NCBI GenBank assembly: GCA_963678705.1 | Contig: OY783210.1 | Coordinates: 13,083,331-13,147,330, forward strand | Direction: 5' to 3' | DNA: 64,000 bases | Source: Panorpa germanica | Lineage: Eukaryota > Arthropoda > Insecta > Mecoptera > Panorpidae | Shown here: piece after piece, positions 47,036 through 57,468 of the stretch | Layout of the letters: each line of letters begins with the position of its first letter | How positions within the stretch are numbered: position 1 is the first letter of the stretch | Translations under genes and position numbers: made by a program | The notes under the pieces: generated by a model | What the model was told of the DNA's origin: nothing | The model's input: the letters and a program-made list of their open reading frames with translations, nothing else | Database searches by the model: none

Positions 47036-49289
47036 ATTAAACTTCAAACTTTCTACGATGGCCAAAAATTATATAAAAAAAAAACTTTATAAGCGAAAGG
47101 TAAAAAGTAATTTGAAATATTGTTTGTGATTTGAATACAAAATATTTTTTTAAATTATTAAATATCTTAGTTAATTAGACTTTTAAATTTTAATCAAATT
47201 GATTTATACAATTGCAATATCTGCTATTATAATTATGTTATTTACTTAAAAATAATTTGATTTTATTTAGTAAAATTAAACTTAAGTAATTATAAAAATG
47301 AATTTAAAAAAAAAGTGAACACAACCAACTACGAGCTTATTATTACGTTTTATAAAAATATAATGTATAATAAGTCTGATTTTAACACATAGAGCCAATT
47401 TTGACTAATACCTAAAAAGAATTGAAAACTAAGACCACGCTGATTTAAAAAATGTATGTTATATTTTAATTTCTCTCATATTATATTAAAACACCAAACG
47501 TTAATCAATTTATAGCTGTTGTGTGCGATAGAAATTAAGTAATTGATGTTTTATAATAATATCATCTGGTACTTGCATTAATTTATATTAGGATTGAAGA
47601 TAAGATGAAGAACTGATCGATATCTAATTCTGTTGCAAGTATCAAATTATATAGTTTTTATAATATGTGGTATATTGCGTCAAAATATAATATTCGTCTA
47701 ATTAAATATGTGCAAATATTATATAAAATATTGCATAAATTTAATTTTGGACCAAAAATATTTGTGTTGTAGAATAGAATGATGGTGAGTACATCACATT
47801 CCCTAAAATATATAGGCCTAACTTATTACATGTAATAGTAATATTATTACTCCTAATGTACGAGTATGCTCTTAAATTATATAAGCTACTTAATGTTTTT
47901 CTTTCACTTTCACTTTCTTAACCATGTACTCTACATGTTCCAAAGTTTTATACTTATCAATTTTTTTTAATTTTGTCATTTTTTATTCGTTCAAACTGAC
48001 ATACAAGACGTACAAATATGACATTGTTGTGGTGTAGTAGTTGTTCACTGTTATTAAAAGCATATTCTTCAATTGTTAATAAATTTAAACTAATATAAAT
48101 GTTAAACTGTGACCAATTTACGTAATGAAATTTACTCTAGTGCATTTCTCAGTATATATTGTCTGCAATAACAGTAAATAATAATTATATTAGATTATTA
48201 ATTTCGTTTTTCATTAATATCTTTGTTTTTTAATTATTTTGAAATGTTAAGTTTGAAAGAAAATGCATTTTCAATAATAGCAGAGTATCAGTGTCCGATT
48301 GACGCTATATACTACCTGGTTCGTAGACAAAAAATACAAATCGTCTATGAATAGAATTCAAAAATTTGGAACAAAAGGAAAGGGACCTCTTAGAGGTCTT
48401 CAGTACTTATGTCTACATTTCGGCATTAAGAAATCTTATATATGATAAAACTAGAGTAAACATTCATTGCGTGTGTATGTATGTGTGTTATACAATGTGA
48501 AATATATAAATAACGAATTTATATTATATATATTTATTCACCATACCATTATATGTTATAACTATTATTATTACTCCAAATTTATAAAATATTTTAAATA
48601 ATTGAGAAAATATATTATTGTAAGTTTAATTCCTAATTAAATATTAATATTTATACGTGAATCTATTTGCGAAGTGGGTTTCCCTAGCATTATTATATTC
48701 ATATTGTATATTGGAAATATATAGAAAAAGGAAAATCAATTTGTATACCCTGTACTTTATGTGCATATTTTTATTGAGCAGTAAATATTAAACAGTGTTC
48801 ATTTTTACCTCGAAGTCTGACATAGTTCCGTCTCATGTTTTGAGTACTTTTAATTTATTAAAACATTTTTGTATAATTTTCACAATAAATAATTAGATAT
48901 TAAATGATATTTCTACAATTCGATATATAATCCATTTTTCGGTGTTTATGCATGTGCAATTATTAACTATCGGCTTTATGGTTTAATTAGAAAATTAGAT
49001 TAGGGAATAATATATTTATGTGAAGCGAATTTTGTATCTAAGTTATATATTGGACGTGTTAAATGTTAATAAATGGATTCAAAAACTTTCTTGCAGTATG
49101 ATTTACTTATTACGATTATTGCATATAATTTATTTATATACGTACCACTAAACACAGTTACGGAAATGAAAAGTGAGACTGGGAAAAAAACCATCAGATT
49201 TTATACGTAATAAAGTTAAGAAATATTGGGCGTATGAGTCTGGACACCCTGCGTGCTGTTTTGGGTTTGTTCAGGTTTGTTACAATGAA
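47036..49289. other. Gene-free AT-rich stretch after YKT6
   Basis: About 2.3 kb that includes the YKT6 3' untranslated region. I see no gene or repeat family in it. Confidence 0.5.
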
Positions 49290-49635
49290 CCATAGAGATA
49301 TAAGAATAGAGTGCGCAAGAGGCTGAATACCGTAATATAGCCAAAGAGAGAGATAGCCACGATTGTCCTCTGTGTCTCTTTCGAGCCGAGTACTGTGATT
49401 GACTGCCGCGCTAACAAAAATATAGCTATAATAGTTGGGGGCTGTCTTTATTCATTATCTTGACGTTAAAATGCTTTGTATATATTATTTAAAATTTACT
49501 GTATGCTACAATAACTATTTACAAATATTTTTATTTTAACTATAGCGTCTGCTTGCTTGTTTACCCTCTACCATACCGCCAATCAACCAAGCTAGCAGCA
49601 GTGGTTCGGATAGGAAGAAACAGATAGGACACTAA

Positions 49636-50003
49636 TAAAAGGATTTGGGAAAGTAATATACCTCAGTACTTAATAGAAAAAGACATAAGGACAGCAAGGT
49701 TTAGATTGGGAAATGAGGAGAAAGGAAACAGATACTGGGAAAGTAGAGAGGAAAGAATGTGTAGAGTGTGCGGAACGGAGGACGAAACACTGGAGAACAT
49801 TAAGTTTGATTGTAAGGAAAAAGTAGGAGTGAGATGAATATTGGGCAGCTCTTAAAAGGAGGCAAGGAAGGGAACAGATGGATGGCAGAAATAACTAGGA
49901 GGAAGGCTGAAGCTATTTAAATCTTTTTAAAATGTGCAAAACCATTTATTTTCTTTTAGATATTAGGAGAATTGAGGTTTTTGTTTTTGGTTCTGGTAGA
50001 AGG

Positions 50004-50038
<35 letters not shown>

Positions 50039-50099
50039 AGGAATAAAATGTATTGTACTAAGGCAGAAGAATGTAATGCCGAAAGGTAAACATTGAATA
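49636..50099 (+). mobile_element. 5'-truncated LINE nested in MITE family C
   Basis: Plus-strand translation gives KRIWESNIPQYLIEKDI, then RTARFRLGNEEKGNRYWES, then CRVCGTEDETLENIKFDC, the same protein end as 22129-22795. The 3' tail holds AGGCAGAAGAATGTAATGCC. It is deleted internally and includes an (AT)n run at 50006-50035. Confidence 0.8.
50006..50035. repeat. (AT)n microsatellite
   Basis: About 15 AT units within the LINE 3' region. Confidence 0.9.
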
Positions 50100-50575
50100 A
50101 TCGCTTCCTCTTACACACGGCCGTACACTTCGCGTACTCTTTCCTTATATCTCTATATAAGAAATATATTTAACCTACAGGTAGTGCGAGTTATATATAA
50201 TACTACGATGAAATATGTGTCCCACAATGAGTACAGTGAGACATTGTTTTAGTCTTTTAATAAAATAGTATTTAATCTAAACTGTTTTACTTATTTTTGA
50301 CGTACATATTTTTTATTTATATTATTTGTCTGTTGGGAGAAAGTTTTACAGTGAAGCTTAAAGAATTTTTAAAAAATTTATATAAATTTTTTTAATTTAA
50401 TTGAAAGAAAATCAATTCATTTGAAATATTTATTAATCTCGACATGTTCGTATTCCAGTGCAATAGATATAAATTACGAATAAAACAACCAAAATAATTA
50501 TTGTTTTCTTTTTGTATAATTAACCAAAATATTGTTAAGATATAACAAAACGGTTGAAACATTATGACTTATTTT

Positions 50576-51533
50576 CTATTTCTTCCGCTCATATTTCCAT
50601 TCATAAACTGGAGGGGTGTGTGTTGTACCAGGGTGAATTCTCCGTGGTCGTGCAGAGGATTTGGTTTGTAATGCCCGTTTAATTTCCATTTTCTGTTGTA
50701 TTATGGCTAATTCTTTTTCACGATCAATACGTTTTCTTAACTCCCGGTAAGATTTATCTCTCTGTGCGTTTAAGTAAGTCATTGTCTAAAATATCAAAAT
50801 TGAAATTAATCACCATTCAAAGTTTAAATATGTACAAAATAAAATTCCATAAAAATAATATTTACGTTTTCATCTACTTCTGGTAATTTAATAGTTCCCA
50901 ACATGGAAAGCCTAGGCCTATTTATACGTCTATCCAGCAGTCTGGGGTCAGTATCTAATCTCTTTGCCAAATCAAAATTTTTTGCTTCTTTTTTGGAATC
51001 AAAAAAAAAAGTATGATTGTTTTTAGTTGTATTAGCAGCATCGATAAGGTGAAGATGAGACTGAAGACGTTTAATTTTGTTTGTTTCAACAGTTCTTTTC
51101 ATTCTTATATATTTTAAATCTTGTGTTTGCATCAGCTTAATTTGTTCTGGTGTATGATCATCTTCTTTTTCTAGTTCACGATGCACCTAAAAAAGTTTTA
51201 CATATACACATAAATATAATGATACCTTAATGTTATATAAATATAATATGTTACAAATATATTAATTACTTGATCATCATCATCTTTTTCTTCATCTTTT
51301 TTATGAATGGCCATTTTTGAATTTATCATGTGATGATAAAATTCATCGGGATTTTTATTAAGAACCCTTTTTGACAATAACTTCAAAGTAGCTTGCTTTT
51401 CATGATAATCCTTTGCTCGTGCCTTATAATCATTTTTCTTTTCTAGAAGGCCTAGAGATTCACGTTCACTTGGTTGATGACGTTCCCTGTGTGTTTTTTG
51501 ATTAGACTTAGCTGCTTTTTTCCAAGACGACAT
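50576..51533 (-). CDS. UTP11: UTP11, U3 snoRNA-associated protein, 264 aa
   Basis: Three exons: 51270-51533, 50866-51186 and 50576-50785, all in phase 0. The start [20 protein letters not shown] and [20 protein letters not shown] are typical of UTP11, followed by [14 protein letters not shown] and the coiled-coil-like [20 protein letters not shown]. The C-terminus is basic (WKYERKK). It is a part of the small-subunit processome that matures 18S rRNA in the nucleolus. Human UTP11 has 253 residues. Confidence 0.94.
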
Positions 51534-52480
51534 CGTGAATTTTAAGGTTAAGTCAAAATAAATTATCCACGAATAAACTAGTTATTTAATTGATTTACTT
51601 CACTTTATGTTTTTTTATAATTACACTTCATAAACTAAATTAACAATAATATTTATAAACATTACTTTTATTTTGCTTTATTTCTTAGCGTCCATTAGTG
51701 TCTAACTCAGTTCATCTATCAAGTTTCAGCCAGAGATAATAGTTTCAGCACGCACGTTTCTTTCAGAAATTGGTCAGAAATAATGTTTCTTTTAGGTGCT
51801 TTTAATAACTTGATTTTCCAACCACAAGACGGCACTGCTGTGCTATAATTAACATTATTTAACCGCGCTTGTTTTAAATTGTTTTAAATTAAATATTGCT
51901 TATAACAAAACCAGAGTTCTCTCAAAAGTCAATAATTACTTTAACGTTTATTTCTTAATCAAATGCAATCGAATCGAATATGTATATGGTCAATTTTATT
52001 AACTGATATATATATATATTATTCTTGATCTGCATCTGTTGAAGTTCCGAAACCGAATCTATATTTCATGTCGAACTATCTGTATTGAACTACTCTCTGA
52101 AATTCCTCTTTATGTCCAAAAATAACGTGCAAGTGTGCATTGGTCAGCATGCTTAAATGAATGGGTCTTTGTAGTTCTGAATAATGTCAGGGTTGCCAAA
52201 TCCGCGGATTTTGAGTTGGAGTCTACAGAATTCTATTTGAAGGAGAATTAAATTTCTCCCTTAAAATACGTGCGGGTTCCGTGATTACTAGTTTACAACC
52301 TTCAATAAATTCGTTGAGAGTATTTAAATAGTCTGTAGAATTTAAAACTACTCTTTTGTTTAAATTAAAACTTATAAAATGATAATTTATTTCTCTGCTC
52401 AATCTCAAATTTTGGTTTGTATGAAATTTATATTAAAAATAAAACAACATTTTGAACTATAAAATATTATTATAATACTA
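51534..52480. other. Spacer between UTP11 and RABGGTB
   Basis: 947 bp holding the UTP11 promoter and RABGGTB 3' end. A 61-codon minus-strand frame at 52223-52408 has no support, and I see no other feature. Confidence 0.5.
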
Positions 52481-53912
52481 TTAAGAGTACAATATTTGTG
52501 GCTTTATTTGTAGTTTGTCGATAACATATTGCGGCATGCAAAATGTTGGGTTCACAGCTTTAATGCTTTTATGTCCTAAAAGAGATAAAGCTGCTAAGCC
52601 AAATAATGTATGAAACGGGTCCGGCAAATCACCAGGACGATCACTAAATCCTCCAGTTTCCGTATCCTACAAAATATTATAAGATATGCATTGAATGTAT
52701 GTCATTAAGATAAATTATAAAATAGTTTACATAAAACCGTTTTTACCTGACAAGCTAAAATAAATTTTTGCAGAGCATTTCCATCGATCCAGTGCAAGCG
52801 TCCTAGCATTGACAATGATGCAAGAACCCACCACGAGTAACATACATCTGGTAATTTTTCTGGTCGACCATTTAATCCACCACTTCCTAATTGCCGTTCA
52901 CAAAGCCACCAACTTAAAAGGTCAGCATCAATATGATGTAATCGACCTAATGTTTAAGCAAGAGTGTTAATTAGTCGCTGTAATATTTAATTATTTGAAG
53001 TAATGCATAATATTAACAAATTTAATCTGCTTATACATATATTAAATTTAAATAATAATAATTTACCTAAAACTGAAAAAAATCCAACACAGCAATAAAT
53101 TAAGCCGGCGTGACTTTCTGATCCTGGTCGTGAACCAAAACCGCCATCAAAGTTCATGCAGGACAGCACGAACTGAACAGCACGTTCTACATCAATCGCA
53201 TCTAATCGATTCTTTTGGAAAAAGTAAACAAGAAATATAACTGGTATACTTTAAAGATTTTATGAAAACAGTCTTATTACAACAGTGAGAAACATACAAT
53301 GAGAGACAGGGTTGCTACTGCACAGAATGAGAATCTAGTGTCAATTTCACCCCATTTATCTCCTGTAAAACTGCCATCATTTTGCTGAAGAGAAGCCACA
53401 TAGAGTGCGACACTATCACAGTCAATTTCAGAAAGTGAATTGTACATACACAGAATTTGTATTGCGCTTAGAGTGCTTAATATATGGGGATCGTGGCTCT
53501 GACATGCTGAAAATCCTCCACTTTCACGGCACTGGCAATTTTTTATAAACTCCACAATATCTGCCTTACTCATTCTGTCAGATTCTCCGATTAGATCAAC
53601 AGCTGTTAGTCCCCAGTACATGCCTGACATGCGAAGATATTCTGTTAAACAGTATTCCTGAAATTCAAGTGACATATGTTTATTTCACAATAAAAAGAAA
53701 ATATAACATTATGTTTCATGTAACTTACATAATCTTCTTTGTTTGTACCATATGCTGCTATAAACTCAGCATGTTTATCTAATATAAGGGAATCAGGATG
53801 ATCTTTGGTTAGTTGCACATCTTTTATTGTATTTGCCTGTAAATATATTTAATATAAGAACCTAAAAATAGTTTTTTTTAATAAGACAATGATGAATAAT
53901 GTTTCGTACCAT
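52481..53912 (-). CDS. RABGGTB: RABGGTB, Rab geranylgeranyltransferase beta subunit, 333 aa
   Basis: Six exons: 53910-53912 (the ATG alone), 53729-53836, 53298-53657, 53067-53211, 52747-52946 and 52481-52666; phases agree. Prenyltransferase repeats are clear: [19 protein letters not shown], then [56 protein letters not shown] and [19 protein letters not shown]. They contain the zinc ligands Asp and Cys (LPDVCYSWW) and His (DPFHT). It adds geranylgeranyl groups to Rab C-terminal cysteines together with the alpha subunit and REP. Human protein: 331 aa. It is divergent from the THAP gene. Confidence 0.94.
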
Positions 53913-54265
53913 TATCAACAATATCGATAAATGCGTTTTCACTTTAATTAGTAGTGGATAACAGTTTCACAAATTCTTTTGATTCTTAGCAAATATTTTA
54001 GTTGATTAATGACATAAAAAATTTAATCTGTCAAAATAATAATTACACATCATATATATTGAATAGTAGAGACATCTATCGATGATTGTTTAATTAATTA
54101 GATAAATATATCTGTACAGTTGGTAACACGTTATTATCTCTGGTTATTGATTCACGGAAACTTGCGAAAACACCAAACCGAGCTGTCAAATGTAAACGAT
54201 AACTTTATAATGGATGAATTAAAGTTTATTAATAAGTAGTGGATTATTGGTGATAATAAAGCAAA
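53913..54265. promoter_or_regulatory. Shared promoter region of RABGGTB and the THAP gene
   Basis: 353 bp between divergent start codons, AT-rich. A bidirectional promoter is inferred from spacing. Confidence 0.5.
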
Positions 54266-55882
54266 ATGTCAGGCAAGATATGTGCTTTTAGCAACTGTAA
54301 TAACAATAAACGAAGATATCCAGATTTGTCATTTTTTTCCTTTCCAAGTTCTAAGAAATATGGAACATCAGATCGTTTGCAGCAATGGGTAAAAAATGCT
54401 GGATTACCGGATAATCTACCAGATGAAGTTTATAGGGCTAATTTAGTTTGTAGTAAACACTTTGAACGATGGTGTTTTGCAAATTATTTATGCAAACGAT
54501 TAATACAATCGGCAGTACCTACAATAACCACAGATGAAGTACTTAAGAGGGAGAAAAATGGTACTTTGCCAATTTACTCGTTAGATGAAAAATCAGGATC
54601 TGAACAAGAAGACTTTCTTCTGAAGAAAAATGAAGAATGTGATGATGAGCCAGAATTGTTTTGCGATAAGCAAGATTCTACAGAAGACGAACCAGAAAAT
54701 GTAGCAAATCTTGCGTTAGATTGTGAAAATAAAACAGTAAATATTGTAAAAGCGGAACACCCCGATGAAATGCCTGCAAAGTGGGTTGCTTCAGTAAATA
54801 ATATAACAAAAAACTGCAGAACGTATTCAAAGAAAACTCCAATTAATATAATTGTTGCTCCTAAACCAAATAGGAATGATGTTAATAATGAAGACAAAAC
54901 TGAAGCACCTGCTGTTATAGAAACATCAAAACGAAAACGTAGTATACACTCGGAAGATGAAAATGATGCAAAAAGTCACCAGAGTTATAGAAAAGATAAA
55001 AGACAAAAACAAGTAGAAAATGAAGTAATTGTAAATGGTGTTACACATGTAGGAGCAGAAAATCTTAATTGTGTAGAAACGTTTGTTATTCAAGAACTTA
55101 AAAATTTAGAGGAATTAACTAAATTTTCAACGAAACTTGACTCCAGTAAAGAAATAAAACAGTTATCCGTTGTTGATACAAATCAAGAAATAAAACAATT
55201 ACAAGTAACCGAAACAGAAAAACCTGTTAAACAGTTAAAATCAGGACAACTTCGAATAGTGAAACCAAAATTTGAGAATATGAGAAGAATAAATGTAATA
55301 ACAATTTCAGACAGCAAGAATAACCTTCTTCGCGTAGATAAACAATCAAATGTTACATTACCCAGCCCCATCTTTTCCACAAGGCAAAGTTCTTTAAAAA
55401 GAGTTACTGACCGGTTGAAAAAGCGAGTTCAAAATAAAGGAACTGCATGTTTGAAAATAGATGAAGATATATCAATAGAAAGCAACGAAATAAAGAAAGT
55501 AGTGTCCGCTAAAGTAAATAATATTTCGTCTGATGATTCCGAAAATAAAATAGATGAACTTAAGGCACAATTAAGATTTTACAAATCTCAATGTTTGCAT
55601 AAAACTAGAACTATTAAGCTATTACATTCTAATTTACGGAAACAAAATTTAAAAGAAATTCTTAAAAAGATTCCCGTTTCTGAAGAAAGGAAGACATTTG
55701 CAAAAATGCAACTAAAACTGGGTAAATCTTGGAACGCATATGAAAAGGAAATGGCACTGAAATTACATCAACGATTTCCAGTATCGTTAAAATACATGAG
55801 GGATAAAATGGGTTTAAAATTTCCTTCTGAAGACAATTTAAATTGCTGGGTGGAGGAAATGAATAGTGAAATGTGTGATTAG
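54266..55882 (+). CDS. THAP-domain protein with a P-transposase-like C-terminal helix region, 538 aa
   Basis: One exon. Residues 1-90 form a THAP zinc finger: C6 and C11 (CAFSNC), then LQQWVKNAG, VCSKHF as the C-x2-H half, and the closing VPT of the AVPTI motif. Residues 100-430 are acidic then basic and disordered (EDEPENVANLA, KRKRSIHSEDENDAKSH). Residues 430-460 look like a coiled coil (IDELKAQLRFYKSQCLHKTR). The C-terminus, AKMQLKLGKSWNAYEKEMAL then FPVSLKYMRDKMGLKFPS, matches the helix-turn-helix part that follows the coiled coil in THAP9/P-element transposases; the catalytic RNase H-like domain is absent. Likely a nuclear DNA-binding protein derived from or sharing parts with a P-type transposase. 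Confidence 0.85.
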   Translation: MSGKICAFSNCNNNKRRYPDLSFFSFPSSKKYGTSDRLQQWVKNAGLPDNLPDEVYRANLVCSKHFERWCFANYLCKRLIQSAVPTITTDEVLKREKNGTLPIYSLDEKSGSEQEDFLLKKNEECDDEPELFCDKQDSTEDEPENVANLALDCENKTVNIVKAEHPDEMPAKWVASVNNITKNCRTYSKKTPINIIVAPKPNRNDVNNEDKTEAPAVIETSKRKRSIHSEDENDAKSHQSYRKDKRQKQVENEVIVNGVTHVGAENLNCVETFVIQELKNLEELTKFSTKLDSSKEIKQLSVVDTNQEIKQLQVTETEKPVKQLKSGQLRIVKPKFENMRRINVITISDSKNNLLRVDKQSNVTLPSPIFSTRQSSLKRVTDRLKKRVQNKGTACLKIDEDISIESNEIKKVVSAKVNNISSDDSENKIDELKAQLRFYKSQCLHKTRTIKLLHSNLRKQNLKEILKKIPVSEERKTFAKMQLKLGKSWNAYEKEMALKLHQRFPVSLKYMRDKMGLKFPSEDNLNCWVEEMNSEMCD

Positions 55883-57468
55883 ATTGAGAATATTAAATAG
55901 CATATATTTAAAAAGGTGTTCATAGTATTAATTAAATAACACATATTACAGTTTCATTTGTGTAACTTACTAAATTTTATTTATAAGCCAATTCTACTGG
56001 TCGGCCTTAAGATATTATCGAAATCATGTTACATCTTGCAAAAGTTAATAAAAATCTGTAATTATCTTGTAGAAAATGTTTCATTTAAATTGTAAAAAAT
56101 TCTTACAAATATTTAAACACATTTTTAAATAAAATATATATATTTCTATTTCACAAGTTTCTTTTAAATAATTTAACTGTTTTCACAAGTTATACAGAGA
56201 ACAATAAGTTATGTTCGATATTTATAATTTTAATCTCCGTAAGAAAAAATTTAATTAGTCCGTCTCGACCAACTTGATACTAAGATATTTTGCAGTGTGT
56301 AAAAACAGATATACTAGGCAATGAACAGCAACGCCAGATTCCATTTTATCCAATACAAATTTGTTACAGAATTATAAATAATATTCAAATTAGATTCTAT
56401 TTTATTCAATGTAAATTTATCTAAGGTTCCATTATAGTTCTAGTAAAAATTTTCAACATATTCTATTACAACTAGTAAAAATTTATTTCAGGCTCCGGGT
56501 GAATTCGATTTCCTTTTGTAAATATTATAAAGATATCAGATTTTAAATTGATTGAGCTGTTGTAATCTGTTATTGAAAAACAACGCTTTTTTCACCGAAA
56601 ATTTAAATTTGAAATATGCATACCGGTTTACGAAAAATGAACTTGAAAATAATTGAATTAATATATTACTCTTATATATCTTATGAACTTTAAAAGTTGC
56701 ATATAATTTTGCTTGTAGCATTCAATTGCTTTCTTAATTTTTATTACAAGATATTTATAAATAGCTACTTGTTTTATTTAAAGAGCTATTTGTTTTGAGA
56801 TTGTTGCATAAATTTCAAAGTGCCGTTCTTCGTGTTGCCATTAAATCAGGCGTAGTGTTTCATTTCTTATTTATAACAGCATTAGATTTTTTTCTTAAAC
56901 TGTTTAATAAGTAGTGCATTTATATTCTTTTAGAAACTCGAAAAGGTAGTAACATAAACTACAGAAATAAAATAATTTATATATATATTTAATGTTTAGG
57001 CTTAATACATTTTATAAAATAATATCATACTACATAGTAATTTAGTTCAAGACAAAATAAATAATTTAAAATACATATAATTAATAAACAAAGGTTTTAA
57101 GATTATACTCGTAATACCATAATTACTACACACATAAAATTCTATATAAAACTAAAACTAAATTTGCTTAATATTATTACAGTATATAGTATTACAGTAA
57201 AAAAATATATAATAGATTCTATAGTACAAACACTATATTATTTACACTAAAAGCAATATGTCTAAACGTATCTGCTCTATAAATGTAACGTCTGTTTATA
57301 GGAACTACAAATATACGAGTTTACGTTTAAGTAAGAAATTTAGCAATTATATATAGTGTTTGACCTATAGAGTATTAAATACTTCCGGCAATTAGAAAAA
57401 TATTATATTGACCGAAAAAACACCGAATTATTAAAAATAATGTTTTGGTACACATAATGCTTTAAGCA
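55883..57468. other. Gene-free stretch between the THAP gene and the repeat-protein gene
   Basis: About 1.6 kb of AT-rich sequence with the two 3' ends. Short matches to 15250-15280 (ATTCTATTTTATTCAATGTA near 56395) suggest an unrecognised repeat. I see no gene. Confidence 0.5.

Larger units (their letters stand above)
49290..50155. mobile_element. MITE family C copy interrupted by a LINE
   Basis: The left half starts CCATAGAGATATAAGAATAG and follows the 18161-18453 copy until 49635, with about 110 bp extra near 49425-49535. The right half (50100-50155) resumes at CGCTTCCTCTTACACAC and ends with CCTTATATCTCTAT. LINE sequence lies between, and about 30 bp of the MITE is missing at the junction. 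Confidence 0.75.

Noticed and set aside
52223-52408. 61-codon minus-strand frame between UTP11 and RABGGTB
   Set aside because: The sequence does not resemble a family I know and is not linked by splice sites to either neighbour.
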